A stretch of DNA of 45,121 nt from a bacterium (GTDB lineage: Bacteria > SM23-31): assembly GCA_028278455.1 (NCBI GenBank), contig JANQEH010000105.1, forward strand, positions 1-45,121, given 5' to 3'. The notes under the pieces were generated by a model that was given only the letters and a program-made list of their open reading frames with translations, ran no database searches and had not been told where the DNA came from. Shown in pieces: positions 18,626 to 27,390 of the stretch. The position numbers were made by a program, and so were the translations under genes. The number at the start of each line of letters is the position of its first letter. Position 1 is the first letter of the stretch.

Positions 18626-18949
18626 TTATGTTTCTTTATAAAGTACATCCGGAATGTTATCCCATATCTTATTATGCAGGTCTCTGGTTTTTTCCAGAGC
18701 TCTGTAACCGTCTCCGGTTATCCGGTATATTACGATATCCTTCCCTTTCTCACTGACCGGCCTTCCCTTTTCCTTATTCAGATAGCCTTTTCTGCCAAGC
18801 TGTTTAAGGGTGTTAAACAGAGTCCCCACTATCACATCCTCACCCGTCATTTTCATTATTTCCCCGTGAATTGTCACACTATAGGCATTCCCCTTCAGCC
18901 TGTATATTGCAAGCATGACTGTCTCTTCAAAAACGGTCAGACTCCTCAT
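18626..18949 (-). CDS. PadR family transcriptional regulator 4 (divergent wing)
   Basis: The ATG at 18949 is chosen over 18970 because AAGGAG lies nine bases upstream and because it aligns with the other six PadRs. The protein has 107 residues; residues 43-50 read TLFNTLKQ. Unlike the others it lacks the GGR motif in the wing and has 'EKGKDIVIYRIT' there instead. That change, and the less uniform operator pair in front of it, suggest altered DNA contacts. It heads unit 4. Confidence 0.9.
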   Translation of the reverse strand: MRSLTVFEETVMLAIYRLKGNAYSVTIHGEIMKMTGEDVIVGTLFNTLKQLGRKGYLNKEKGRPVSEKGKDIVIYRITGDGYRALEKTRDLHNKIWDNIPDVLYKET

Positions 18950-18980
18950 AGTGATTGTCTCCTTATTCAATAACTTAAAT

Positions 18981-19020
18981 TACAGTATTCCTGTATCTAA
19001 GTATAACGTAAATTACGTTA
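18981..19020. promoter_or_regulatory. Two candidate PadR4 operators
   Basis: The dyad at 18981-18995 is TACAG-TATTC-CTGTA and lies downstream of the -10 element. The dyad at 19004-19020 is TAACGT-AAATT-ACGTTA, perfect over 17 bases, and covers the -10 element and half the spacer. Aligned on their centres the two share ATnAC...GTnAT. Centres are 24 bases apart. Confidence 0.65.
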
Positions 19021-19030
19021 TTTGGTTTCA
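19005..19030 (-). promoter_or_regulatory. ECF sigma-W-like promoter of unit 4
   Basis: The minus strand reads TGAAAC-N16-CGTT, one base from consensus in the -10 element. It lies between the terminator of unit 5 and PadR4. Confidence 0.65.
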
Positions 19031-19068
19031 CTTATTTATTTTTTTAGGTTTATTCAGTTTACAGACAA

Positions 19069-19101
19069 AAAAATGAGTATGGTCATTGCATACTCATTTT
19101 T
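19069..19101 (-). terminator. Strong terminator of unit 5
   Basis: A perfect 13-bp stem with a 7-nt loop (GAGTATG...CATACTC core) ends in a T run in both directions. It lies about 40 bases after permease E and just before the promoter of unit 4, so it isolates the two units. Confidence 0.8.
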
Positions 19102-19141
19102 GATAATATACTGAAGTTATAGAATTCAATATTATATTATG

Positions 19142-21757
19142 CTATTCGTCCCTGAGAGAATCGACGGGATTTGCTGAGGCAGTCCTAACCGATTGCAGAC
19201 TTACGGTAAACAGGGCTATAAAAAATGCTATGAATCCGGCTGATATAAAAAAGAGTGGATTGATACCAATTCTGAACGCGAAATTCTGAAGCCATTTATC
19301 CACTGCAAAGAATGCTATTGGCCAGGCAAAAAGGTTACCTGCTGCGACAAGCACAAGAAAATCACGGTTAATCAGGCTCATTATTCCGGATGACGAAGCG
19401 CCGAGGACTTTTCTTATACTGATTTCCTTATTCCGCCGGGCCACCGTCAGGGATGTGAGGCCGAACAGACCGGAGCAGGCTATAAATATTGCGAAGAACG
19501 AGACAAAACTGAACATCCTGCCATACTGCTTTTCACTTTCGTATTCCCTGGCGATCTCTTCATCCATGAATGAATACATGAAAGGATCATCAGGGGCTAA
19601 CCGGTTAAATTCTCTCTTTATCAAATCCAGGGTACTTCTTATATTGTCACTGTTCATTTTTATATATATATAACTGTAATGGTCATCTCCCCCTTCATCA
19701 GGTAAGGTCAGGTACAGCGGCATTATCTCATTGTGCAGCGAATTATAATGGAAATCCTCGACAATCCCAATGATTTCTCCGTCTCCCCAGGATCTCTTGA
19801 AAATGTTAGATAGTTTTTTTCCGATAGGCGATTCAACTTCATATTGATCAACAAATGTCTGGTTTACTATGATAGTCCTCCCGGCATCGGATGGACGGTC
19901 TTTTTGAAAATTCCTACCCTCAGTAAGTTTCAGTCCAAAAAAATCAAGGTATTTATAATCTACCCAGTTGAACCTCAATAACGACCTTTCTTTCATGTTG
20001 TTTTCTACTACGGATGCAGAGTACATATTATACTTTGCATGTGATGCAGAAACGGATACGATCCGGGAATCGGATTGAAGCCTGTCTCTGAGAGTAGAAA
20101 AGATTATATCGTTTCTACTCTGGTCAGAAGAGCTGTTTTGAAGGTCCAGGGTAATAGCAAGTTCGCTGTCTAAACCGAATTTCTTATCCATCATGAAATC
20201 ATATTGTTTATTAATCGCTATAGTGAAAATTATAAAAAAGATCGAAATAACAAATTGAAAGATTATCAGGAACCGTGAGAATGAGTTTTTTCCAGTCATA
20301 CCAAAAACCTTTTTGAACAGATCGACAGTCGTAGATCTCGACATTGCCAAGGCAGGATAGATTCCTGAGGTGACACCTACCAGCAATCCGGCACAGCAAA
20401 GTCCAAGTATATATTTAATACCCATCAGATAGTCAAGACTGAGCATTCTCTGTGTCATTTCATTAAAGGTAGGTAGGAAACCTATTGAAAAAACAACACC
20501 TGTTATGATCGCAATACAACTTATTATAATAGATTCAACCCAGAATTGTCTTATGAGCTGTTTTCTCTGGGCGCCGAATACTTTTCTGAGCCCTATTTCT
20601 TTCATTCTTGGAGAAGAACCTCCAACTGAAAGGTTGACGAAATTGCATACCGCAATGATCAGAACCAGAACCGATATGGCCGACAAGATGTAGGAATAAA
20701 GCTTATTACTGCTGTTTCTCAATACACCTGAGTAATAATAATCCAGGTGGTAATCTGTCAAAGAGTTGAGGTGGTAGCCAGACTTCTTAGAAACACCCTT
20801 ATCATAAAGATTCTTGTTAATAGTATCAGGAAACTTATTTTCTAGGTCTGCAGCCTGTTCCCTGTTTTCTAGACGAATAAAAACAGAAGGGCCGCTGGAC
20901 AGGTCCCATACATCCAGGCTTTCACCGGATGATATTCTTATGTTGATAACAAAATCCAGAGGCAGGCTTGAATTAGAAGGTATTTTCTCAAATACCCCCG
21001 ATACTGCAAAAGTCCTGAATCCATCCCTGATCTTTACCTGGAGAACCTTACCAATCGGTTCATTCTCTCCGAAATACTTTTCAGCCATATCCTGACTCAG
21101 TATCACGGAATTCATCTCTAATTCTGTTGCATTTCTATTACCTTCTTTTACTGGGAATGTGAAGATGTCAAAAAACTCGGGATCTACGCACAAGAACCTT
21201 TCCGTAAACGTCCGGTCTTCATATCTTACTATATAGTCCTCGTAGTCTGCCCTTGCGGCGTTAAGGATTTCCGGGAACATGGGAGTCAGTGTAGGCGCCA
21301 AAGGTGATTGAGGACGTCTCCATACAATATTATTTTCTCCATAGTAGTACTCGGAATACACTTGGAAGATCTCATCGGCATGCTCATGGAATCTGTCATA
21401 TGTATATTCATCCCTAATAAATGAAAAGATCAGTATACAGCATCCGAATGCTATAGCAAGACTCAGGATATTAATCAATGAATAAAGCTTATTCTTCCGA
21501 AGATTACGCGCTGAGATTTTAAGGTAGTTTTTAAACATTGCATATGTCCTTTTAGTCCGGTTTGAAAAATAGTTGGGTATTGCCGAAATGGTCTGGAAAC
21601 GATACCAGAAAGACGCATAGAATATCCCCTTTTCATGCTGAAGGTCATGGAAATCCTCCTCGATATCACTCACAGTAGTATAATGCCCTTTATCCGGGAA
21701 CATCCTGCCGAAAAGATATTCAGATAAACGCGGCGGCTTTTTCTTAACCGAATTCAA
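19142..21757 (-). CDS. Orphan FtsX/MacB-type permease E with prefix domain (unit 5)
   Basis: The start codon is TTG at 21757, overlapping the PadR5 stop as TTGA, so re-initiation is likely. The 871-residue product has a prefix beginning 'MNSVKKKPPRLSEYLFG' with 'WYRFQ' as landmark. Coupling loops are 'KEIGLRKVFGA' and 'KEISIRKVLGA'. The usual 'EQR' before the second loop is replaced by 'ARR', and the tail ends 'SLRDE' rather than 'SLRYE'. These small losses in otherwise fixed positions mark it as one of the more diverged copies. It is alone in its unit with PadR5. Confidence 0.88.
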   Translation of the reverse strand: MNSVKKKPPRLSEYLFGRMFPDKGHYTTVSDIEEDFHDLQHEKGIFYASFWYRFQTISAIPNYFSNRTKRTYAMFKNYLKISARNLRKNKLYSLINILSLAIAFGCCILIFSFIRDEYTYDRFHEHADEIFQVYSEYYYGENNIVWRRPQSPLAPTLTPMFPEILNAARADYEDYIVRYEDRTFTERFLCVDPEFFDIFTFPVKEGNRNATELEMNSVILSQDMAEKYFGENEPIGKVLQVKIRDGFRTFAVSGVFEKIPSNSSLPLDFVINIRISSGESLDVWDLSSGPSVFIRLENREQAADLENKFPDTINKNLYDKGVSKKSGYHLNSLTDYHLDYYYSGVLRNSSNKLYSYILSAISVLVLIIAVCNFVNLSVGGSSPRMKEIGLRKVFGAQRKQLIRQFWVESIIISCIAIITGVVFSIGFLPTFNEMTQRMLSLDYLMGIKYILGLCCAGLLVGVTSGIYPALAMSRSTTVDLFKKVFGMTGKNSFSRFLIIFQFVISIFFIIFTIAINKQYDFMMDKKFGLDSELAITLDLQNSSSDQSRNDIIFSTLRDRLQSDSRIVSVSASHAKYNMYSASVVENNMKERSLLRFNWVDYKYLDFFGLKLTEGRNFQKDRPSDAGRTIIVNQTFVDQYEVESPIGKKLSNIFKRSWGDGEIIGIVEDFHYNSLHNEIMPLYLTLPDEGGDDHYSYIYIKMNSDNIRSTLDLIKREFNRLAPDDPFMYSFMDEEIAREYESEKQYGRMFSFVSFFAIFIACSGLFGLTSLTVARRNKEISIRKVLGASSSGIMSLINRDFLVLVAAGNLFAWPIAFFAVDKWLQNFAFRIGINPLFFISAGFIAFFIALFTVSLQSVRTASANPVDSLRDE

Positions 21758-22083
21758 TTAATGTCTCCCGCTTCACGGGTATAAGCAGCTTCCCACATTG
21801 TATTGCCCATTTCCCGGATTGCTGTGAGAGCTTCCTTTCCAGTAAGTGATATCCGGTATATACGCTTGCTCCTTCCTCCCCTTTCGGATAATGGTTCAGT
21901 AAGATATGAATCGAGGTATCCTTTTCTTACCATCTGTTCCAGTGAAGTAAATAATGCCCCGTACGACCATGATTTGCCGGTCACCTCTTTCAAACGCTGT
22001 CTTATCATAACAGCATAAGCGCTCTCCTTGAGGTAAATGACAGCAAGAAGAATGAATTCTTCTGTTCGTGATAAAAGTTTCAT
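21754..22083 (-). CDS. PadR family transcriptional regulator 5
   Basis: This 109-residue winged-helix regulator has residues 43-50 reading ALFTSLEQ and a wing with 'RGGRSKRIYRIS'. AGGAG upstream supports the ATG. Its first helix lacks the usual W in 'AVWxLK' (here AVIYLK). It is coupled to permease E through TTGA. The gene starts about 200 bases from the divergent metallo-beta-lactamase-fold gene at 22284, so the region between may control both. Confidence 0.92.
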   Translation of the reverse strand: MKLLSRTEEFILLAVIYLKESAYAVMIRQRLKEVTGKSWSYGALFTSLEQMVRKGYLDSYLTEPLSERGGRSKRIYRISLTGKEALTAIREMGNTMWEAAYTREAGDIN

Positions 22084-22099
22084 TTAAGTCTCCTGTCTA

Positions 22100-22114
22100 T
22101 ATTTCCTTGAAATA
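22100..22114. promoter_or_regulatory. Candidate PadR5 operator (TATTTC half-site)
   Basis: TATTTC-CTT-GAAATA is a perfect dyad with a 3-nt spacer (or 5-bp arms with a 5-nt spacer). It is about 15 bases downstream of the -10 element at 22129-22132, inside the 5' leader. No second perfect dyad was found. Confidence 0.5.
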
Positions 22115-22128
22115 GAAACATATTATTG

Positions 22129-22154
22129 TACGGCGCAATTTTCTATTTGTTTCT
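22129..22154 (-). promoter_or_regulatory. ECF sigma-W-like promoter of unit 5
   Basis: The minus strand reads AGAAAC-N16-CGTA, one base from consensus. It is placed as in the other units, about 46 bases before the PadR5 start. Confidence 0.62.
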
Positions 22155-22283
22155 TTTTTCAGGAAAAATATTATAGTCGCCTTTCAACATAGATTATTAT
22201 GAATTGATTTTGCATGAATTATAGTTTACATTTATATAGTTTTTCCGGCCCTCCAAAATTATCGATCGTTAGAGAGGATACTC

Positions 22284-23144
22284 ATGAGAGTGAGACATAT
22301 TTTCCTGATAATTTTTTTCTGCCTTTCTTCTTATTCCGCGAGGCCTTTTCTAGATCCTATTAAACATGCCTACACTCCGGCGCCTAAGCAGGATATAGCT
22401 GACGGAGAAGCTGAAGTAATATATCTTAACCACAGCGGATGGGCAGTGAAAACCAGCGGTCATTTCCTTATTTTCGATTACTGGCAGGGCCGCGGATCAG
22501 GCGGAACTGAGAGATCACTGAAGAATGGTTATATTGATCCGGCTGAGATCAGTGATGAAAATGTAATAGTATTCGTATCCCATTCACACGGAGACCACTA
22601 CGACCGAATAATACACGAATGGGAAGGTAAGATTGGAAATATCGAATACGTTTTCGGCTGGAGAGCGACTCGTGGTCCCGATCATCATTGCATAACCGGG
22701 GAGCGCCAGAGCCTGAAGGTCGGGGATGCACAGATCGATGTCGTTAACCACAGAATAGACGGTGTCCCGGAGGTTGCTTTTCTTGTGCGGGTGGACGGTA
22801 TAACGGCATACCATTCAGGTGATCACGGCTTCTACAAGGGATCGCAAACGGAATTATACGAGAGCAATATAGACTATTTAGCGGGACTTACTGATAAAGT
22901 AGACCTTGCGTTCATTATGGCGGTTGACGGAGGGGGAAGGATCACGAAATACACCCCGACAATTATCGAGGGGGCTTTTTATACTGCGGAAAAACTCAAT
23001 GTACAGGTCCTTTTCCCGATGCACGGCGGAGGATTCGAGCACTACTACGGGGAATTCTTTGAATTAGCAAAAACTAAGAATATAAACTATACTGTTTTCC
23101 CCGCCTCTAAACGCGGCGATATCTTTCACTATAAGGGGAGTTGA
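22284..23144 (+). CDS. Exported metallo-beta-lactamase-fold hydrolase
   Basis: A signal peptide (about residues 1-19) precedes an MBL domain with the metal motif H100-S-H102-G-D104-H105 and later H177 with 'SGDHG', plus 'FPMHGG' near the end. The pattern resembles the UlaG/UPF0173 branch, which includes lactonases and phosphodiesterase-like enzymes; the substrate cannot be read. GAGG seven bases before the ATG fits the start. It is divergent from unit 5. The protein has 286 residues and seems complete. Confidence 0.8.
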   Translation: MRVRHIFLIIFFCLSSYSARPFLDPIKHAYTPAPKQDIADGEAEVIYLNHSGWAVKTSGHFLIFDYWQGRGSGGTERSLKNGYIDPAEISDENVIVFVSHSHGDHYDRIIHEWEGKIGNIEYVFGWRATRGPDHHCITGERQSLKVGDAQIDVVNHRIDGVPEVAFLVRVDGITAYHSGDHGFYKGSQTELYESNIDYLAGLTDKVDLAFIMAVDGGGRITKYTPTIIEGAFYTAEKLNVQVLFPMHGGGFEHYYGEFFELAKTKNINYTVFPASKRGDIFHYKGS

Positions 23145-23236
23145 GGGTGGGTATTAGATACTAATAACTTTCAAATAGAATTTAGTAATACATTAATTGG
23201 ATAATCAATCGCTCTATTAACATAACTCTATTCGTT

Positions 23237-23268
23237 AACCTGTCATCCTGAACTTGTTTCAGGATCTA
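23237..23268. repeat. Left copy of 32-bp inverted repeat (REP-like) flanking GIY-YIG gene
   Basis: This 32-base segment is the exact reverse complement of 23625-23656. Inside it, ATCCTGAA and TTCAGGAT form an 8-bp hairpin around five bases. In one frame the family encodes CHPELVSGS, a peptide often mis-annotated in Bacteroidota genomes. Confidence 0.9.
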
Positions 23269-23338
23269 TTTGAATTGTATTGTTCATGATTAACTTCCAT
23301 TATTGAGTAATTGCCTTTTGTATTTAAAGGTTCAGTAG

Positions 23339-23650
23339 ATGTACTACGTATATATTTTAACAAATAAAAAATTACGCCCACTATATATTGGTGCTACAAA
23401 TAATCTCGAAAGAAGGATATTTGAACATAAAACTGGGGAGTTTGAAGGTTTTTCTAATAATTACAATTTGAAAATATTGCTTCATTTTGAAGAATATGAA
23501 TATGTTAGAGATGCTATTAAGAAAGAAATACAATTAAAAAACTGGTATAAAGAATGGAAGCTAGATTTAATCCAGAAAACCAATTGTAGCTTTGTCGATA
23601 TTGCTGAAGATTGGTTCACAGATTTAGATCCTGAAACAAGTTCAGGATGA
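23339..23650 (+). CDS. GIY-YIG domain endonuclease (URI type), embedded in palindromic repeats
   Basis: This 103-residue protein shows the GIY-YIG core: 'YYVYILTNKK' (the 'GIY' strand), 'LYIGATNNLERRI' (the 'YIG' strand with catalytic R) and a later acidic region with 'KKEIQLKNWYKEWK'. Single-domain members of this kind are small nicking or cutting enzymes of unknown target. The last residues and the TGA stop are encoded inside the right-hand repeat, so gene and repeat are physically fused. The whole unit, repeat-gene-repeat, spans 23237-23656. The gene is AT-rich against its neighbours. A role in repeat spread is possible but inferred. Confidence 0.85.
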   Translation: MYYVYILTNKKLRPLYIGATNNLERRIFEHKTGEFEGFSNNYNLKILLHFEEYEYVRDAIKKEIQLKNWYKEWKLDLIQKTNCSFVDIAEDWFTDLDPETSSG

Positions 23651-23656
23651 CAGGTT
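23625..23656. repeat. Right copy of the 32-bp inverted repeat, overlapping the GIY-YIG stop codon
   Basis: This is the exact reverse complement of 23237-23268. It contains the final codons and stop of the GIY-YIG gene and forms an 8-bp hairpin that could also end transcription from both sides. Confidence 0.9.
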
Positions 23657-23686
23657 GTTGCATAACAACTCATTGATTGATATTAT

Positions 23687-24619
23687 TCACCCAAGGTAAA
23701 CATATTCATTATGCCATCTCAGATAATGGTTCTGTGGTAAATTATATGACTCAAAAGGTAGAATTTTCAAAGAGTTGCCATGATATTTGTAATAGTCCCG
23801 TCCGTTTTCGTATTCTTCTTTTATCTTTCTACTGACTTCAACCTTCTTATCTGTATTTACAGTAATGTATCCCTTATCAAATAGTATATGCAAATCAGCG
23901 CGTAGAAGAATTCCATTGCTTATTATATTTGGTCCACTCTTAGAAAATGGTTTAATATGACCTGCCTCAAGAACCGGTAGAGTTTTCTCTCCTGAAATAG
24001 CACAGCTTTTGTTATAAGCACTTGTAACTAAAATGCGAAAAGCTCCCTGACCTATTCGCCCTCTGGTAAGATATTCTTGACCATACACTGGATTTGGATC
24101 ATTTGCAGTTAAATCTGTTTCCAATGTTTCGGTATTTTGATTTTGAGAATATAGAGCCATCTGAACCTGATTCCATGTTTTCTCACCAATACTATCAAAA
24201 ATATCATAGGTTTTTCCTGGTACTATGCCCTTTTTCCAGTTTTTAGGTATAGGAATCCAGTTTTCTCTATCTAGCCAGAAAGGTTCATTAAGTATTATAC
24301 ATGTTATATCCGGATCATGCTCAGAAGATTTTCGATGTGATAATATTAGTTTTCGAAAACTCTCAAAACTTTCTGCACCGTTTTTGTTTCCAAATACTTT
24401 CCATGCAATTGAAAGCGGTAATTTCTCAGCCTTTACGAAAAAACCACCACCTGTTATATAATTCAGAGGGCTGTGCAGTTTAAAAAGGAATGGGCTACCA
24501 ACGTCAATTGCCTTAAATCCCATACCGCTTGGACGCCAGAAATTAACTTCTTCAGGCTTCAGCGAAGCTAAATAACTATACCATTCATTATCTGTGACTC
24601 CAATGAAATATTTCATCAT
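23687..24619 (-). CDS. HNH endonuclease with N-terminal PUA/EVE-like domain
   Basis: The 310-residue protein has two parts. Residues 1 to about 150 ('YFIGVTDNEWYSYL', 'PFLFKLHSPLNYI', 'GGGFFVKAEKLP') resemble a PUA/EVE-type base reader. Residues from about 190 onward hold an HNH_2-type nuclease: 'CAISGEKTLPVLEAGHIKP' with the catalytic H, then 'NGILLRADLHILFDKGYITV' as N...H. The combination of a reader and a nuclease is typical of modification-dependent (type IV) restriction enzymes, so defence against modified phage DNA is a fair guess. The reader call is from memory of related proteins. There is a second ATG start one codon later. No methylase is nearby. Confidence 0.72.
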   Translation of the reverse strand: MMKYFIGVTDNEWYSYLASLKPEEVNFWRPSGMGFKAIDVGSPFLFKLHSPLNYITGGGFFVKAEKLPLSIAWKVFGNKNGAESFESFRKLILSHRKSSEHDPDITCIILNEPFWLDRENWIPIPKNWKKGIVPGKTYDIFDSIGEKTWNQVQMALYSQNQNTETLETDLTANDPNPVYGQEYLTRGRIGQGAFRILVTSAYNKSCAISGEKTLPVLEAGHIKPFSKSGPNIISNGILLRADLHILFDKGYITVNTDKKVEVSRKIKEEYENGRDYYKYHGNSLKILPFESYNLPQNHYLRWHNEYVYLG

Positions 24620-24714
24620 AATCCTTGATGAATTTGTAATATTGGCAACACAAAATTAAAATAAAAAATAAAAATAGTCAAGAAGTAAAATACTATATAT
24701 ACTTCCCCTCCCCT

Positions 24715-27336
24715 TTACCGGTGTTTCAGTGAGTCGACGGGGTTGGCCATTGCCGCTTTGATAGACTGCCGGCTGACCGTTAATGCAGCGATCAGCAGTG
24801 CCGCTGTACCGGATGCAGCATAGGGCAATATCCCGGGATCCATCCTGTATGCGAAATTTTGAAGGATCCGGGAAACGATATAGCTTCCCGCTGGAATTGC
24901 AATAATTATTGAAATAACCACCCACACGACAAACTTTCCGGTGAGCATGATCGTGATCCCTGAAGCAGTAGCGCCGAGTACCTTCCTGATACCGATCTCT
25001 TTTGTCTTCTGTTCTGCCATGTAGACCGACAATCCGAAGAGTCCGAGGCATGCTATGAAAATACCCAGAGCTGTGAACAGATTGAATATCTGTCCCATCT
25101 GCTCTTCATGGCGGTAATGTTCGTTAAAATCATCATCCAGAAAGAAGTATTCGAGATAATTTCCCGGAAAGATCGATCTGTATGTATCATCAACAAAAGC
25201 CAGTGTTTTATTTAGATTCTGCGTATCGACCTTTAAAGATAAATACATTCCGATCGGCGCACAGAAAATCGCGAATGGCTCTATCTCATTCTGAAGGCCC
25301 GTAAAGTGAAAGTCCTTTGAAACACCGATCACTTTCCGCTGGTTTTCGTCCATAAATATCCGGCTGACGGCCTCCTCGTTTTGCTTCCAGCCGAAAGTTG
25401 ATACTGCCTTCTCATTCAGGATCCACACACCGGCTGTATGTGTTTCATTGAATTTTTCACCTGAGGCAATCTCGATGTTATAAAGATCGAGAAAATCACT
25501 GTCACCACCCATAACATTTATCTTATGCGAGTTGTTGGTCTTCTCTCCTGCCGGATAAACATCCCAGGGATACATCCACCTGCCCGGGATACTGGTAGAA
25601 AATGCAGCCCCAAGAATTGACGGATCTTTCAGAAATTCACTCTTGATCGCTTTACCGGTATTCATCCAGTTTCTCTGGAGATCGATTATCAGCATCTGCT
25701 CCCTGTCAAATCCGAGATGCGCTGTTTTCATATAATTAAGCTGAAGATTGAAGATCAACGTAACAATTATAAGGATGAGGGAAACCGAAAATTGAAGTAT
25801 AACAAGCGATCTCCGCAGTTTACCTCCTTTTTTTCCAGCCGTCAGATTTCCTTTTAGTACTGTTACCGGCCTGAACGAAGAAAGTACCAGCGCAGGATAG
25901 AATCCTGCCGCAAGCCCCTGTATCAAGAATATCACCAGAAGCAGAAATACTATCCTGCCGGAGAGAAGGTCAAACATTTTTATAGATGTAGAAGCGATAG
26001 AGTTGAATTCCGGCAGAAACAGGATTACAAGTGATATTGCCATTAAATACGAAAGAAACACTATAACGAAGGAATCCCCCAGAAACTGAAAGACAAGCTG
26101 ACTTCGATGAGCACCGGCTACCTTTCGTATCCCTACCTCTCCAGCACGCCCCGCAGACCTTGCTGTAGACAGGTTAACGAAATTCACAGATGCTATCAAC
26201 AGGATAAATACTGCTATCCCCGAGAAAATGTATATATAAAGAATATTAGCATGACCACCCGGATCGAATACAATATCAGTCCTGTTGTCCAGGTGGATAC
26301 TCTGAAGCGGTTGAATAGTGATCAGCGCTTCTGTATTTTCTCTTTCAAAATATTCTTTGTAATCTTTATAGATAATATCTTTTACCCCCTGCGCAAGATC
26401 CTCTGTAAATGCTTCAGAATGAAGCTTTGCGAATGTCTGGAAGTATCCTCCGGTACCTGTACTGCGCTTTGAGGGGAGTGAAGCATCCTCGAGTATATTC
26501 CACGATCTTATTATTCTGTATTTGAATATGGAATTTCCGGGCATTTCATCGATTATACCTGTTATCCTGTAGTCTATGCTGTCAACCCTCAGTATCTCCC
26601 CGATAACATTTATATAATCGAAATACTTTTGTGCAATACCGGATGTGATAACTACTGTATTCGGCTCCGATAATGCATCAACGGGATCACCATGAATAAA
26701 TTCTGCAGAAAATATTCTGAAAAACTCATCATCTGCATATGCTACCAGGTCTTTCTTCTCACATAATAGTTTTTCTCCCGCCTCTACCTGAGAATCAAGG
26801 TTATCTCTCCATAACCATGTAATATTTTCGACCTGTGGGAAATGCCCCTTCACCTTCGAGGCATAAGGAGGCATGATACCTGCGTATGTATTGGTAAATT
26901 CAGGCCTCGTTATTGTCGTCAACACCCTGTATATCCTGTCAGCATCCTTATGATGACTGTCATATGTCAGTTCATAGTTGATATAAACAAGGATAAAAAT
27001 GCAAACGGCGATCCCTCCTGCAAGTCCGGAAATATTGATAAGTGAGAATAATCTCTGTTTAAAGAGATTTCTAACAGCGGTTTTCAGGTAATTATTGAAC
27101 ATTGCCATACTCCGTAATAGATTGTCTTTCTGACGAATAGAAATACAGATAATTACTTGAAGCCAGTACCAGAACATTGCCGCCATTACGCCGCGTTTAC
27201 TGCGGATATTGTTATAGATCTCTCCAAAATCACCCGGCCGTGTATCCGCATCCCTGCTGTGATACAACTTTCTCAATACCCACTCTGCTAACCGGGGAGG
27301 ACGAAAATATTCAAAGGTTTGATTTTCGTGAGCCAT
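24715..27336 (-). CDS. Orphan FtsX/MacB-type permease F, second permease of unit 6
   Basis: This 873-residue permease has no PadR of its own. It lies 54 bases downstream of permease G on the same strand with no promoter motif between, so both are in one unit. Its prefix ('PPRLAEWVLRKLYHSRDADTRPGDFGEIYNNI' region) is close to that of G, which also has 'DTRxGDFGEI', suggesting the pair arose by duplication of one another. The landmark is 'WYWLQ'. Coupling loops are 'GEVGIRKVAGA' (E for the usual basic-side K) and 'KEIGIRKVLGA'. The tail ends 'SLKHR', not 'SLRYE'. It may pair with G in the membrane. Confidence 0.88.
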   Translation of the reverse strand: MAHENQTFEYFRPPRLAEWVLRKLYHSRDADTRPGDFGEIYNNIRSKRGVMAAMFWYWLQVIICISIRQKDNLLRSMAMFNNYLKTAVRNLFKQRLFSLINISGLAGGIAVCIFILVYINYELTYDSHHKDADRIYRVLTTITRPEFTNTYAGIMPPYASKVKGHFPQVENITWLWRDNLDSQVEAGEKLLCEKKDLVAYADDEFFRIFSAEFIHGDPVDALSEPNTVVITSGIAQKYFDYINVIGEILRVDSIDYRITGIIDEMPGNSIFKYRIIRSWNILEDASLPSKRSTGTGGYFQTFAKLHSEAFTEDLAQGVKDIIYKDYKEYFERENTEALITIQPLQSIHLDNRTDIVFDPGGHANILYIYIFSGIAVFILLIASVNFVNLSTARSAGRAGEVGIRKVAGAHRSQLVFQFLGDSFVIVFLSYLMAISLVILFLPEFNSIASTSIKMFDLLSGRIVFLLLVIFLIQGLAAGFYPALVLSSFRPVTVLKGNLTAGKKGGKLRRSLVILQFSVSLILIIVTLIFNLQLNYMKTAHLGFDREQMLIIDLQRNWMNTGKAIKSEFLKDPSILGAAFSTSIPGRWMYPWDVYPAGEKTNNSHKINVMGGDSDFLDLYNIEIASGEKFNETHTAGVWILNEKAVSTFGWKQNEEAVSRIFMDENQRKVIGVSKDFHFTGLQNEIEPFAIFCAPIGMYLSLKVDTQNLNKTLAFVDDTYRSIFPGNYLEYFFLDDDFNEHYRHEEQMGQIFNLFTALGIFIACLGLFGLSVYMAEQKTKEIGIRKVLGATASGITIMLTGKFVVWVVISIIIAIPAGSYIVSRILQNFAYRMDPGILPYAASGTAALLIAALTVSRQSIKAAMANPVDSLKHR

Positions 27337-27390
27337 TATATCATCGTTCCCTTATTTGCGATTTTCAGGATATAATTACTGCTCAATATT

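Noticed and set aside
23237-23656. The repeat-flanked GIY-YIG unit as a classical insertion sequence
   Set aside because: No transposase and no visible target-site duplication; the repeats are hairpins of REP type.
23482-23673. Minus-strand open frame containing CHPELVSGS
   Set aside because: It is a by-product of the palindromic repeat and lies opposite the GIY-YIG gene; no independent coding evidence.
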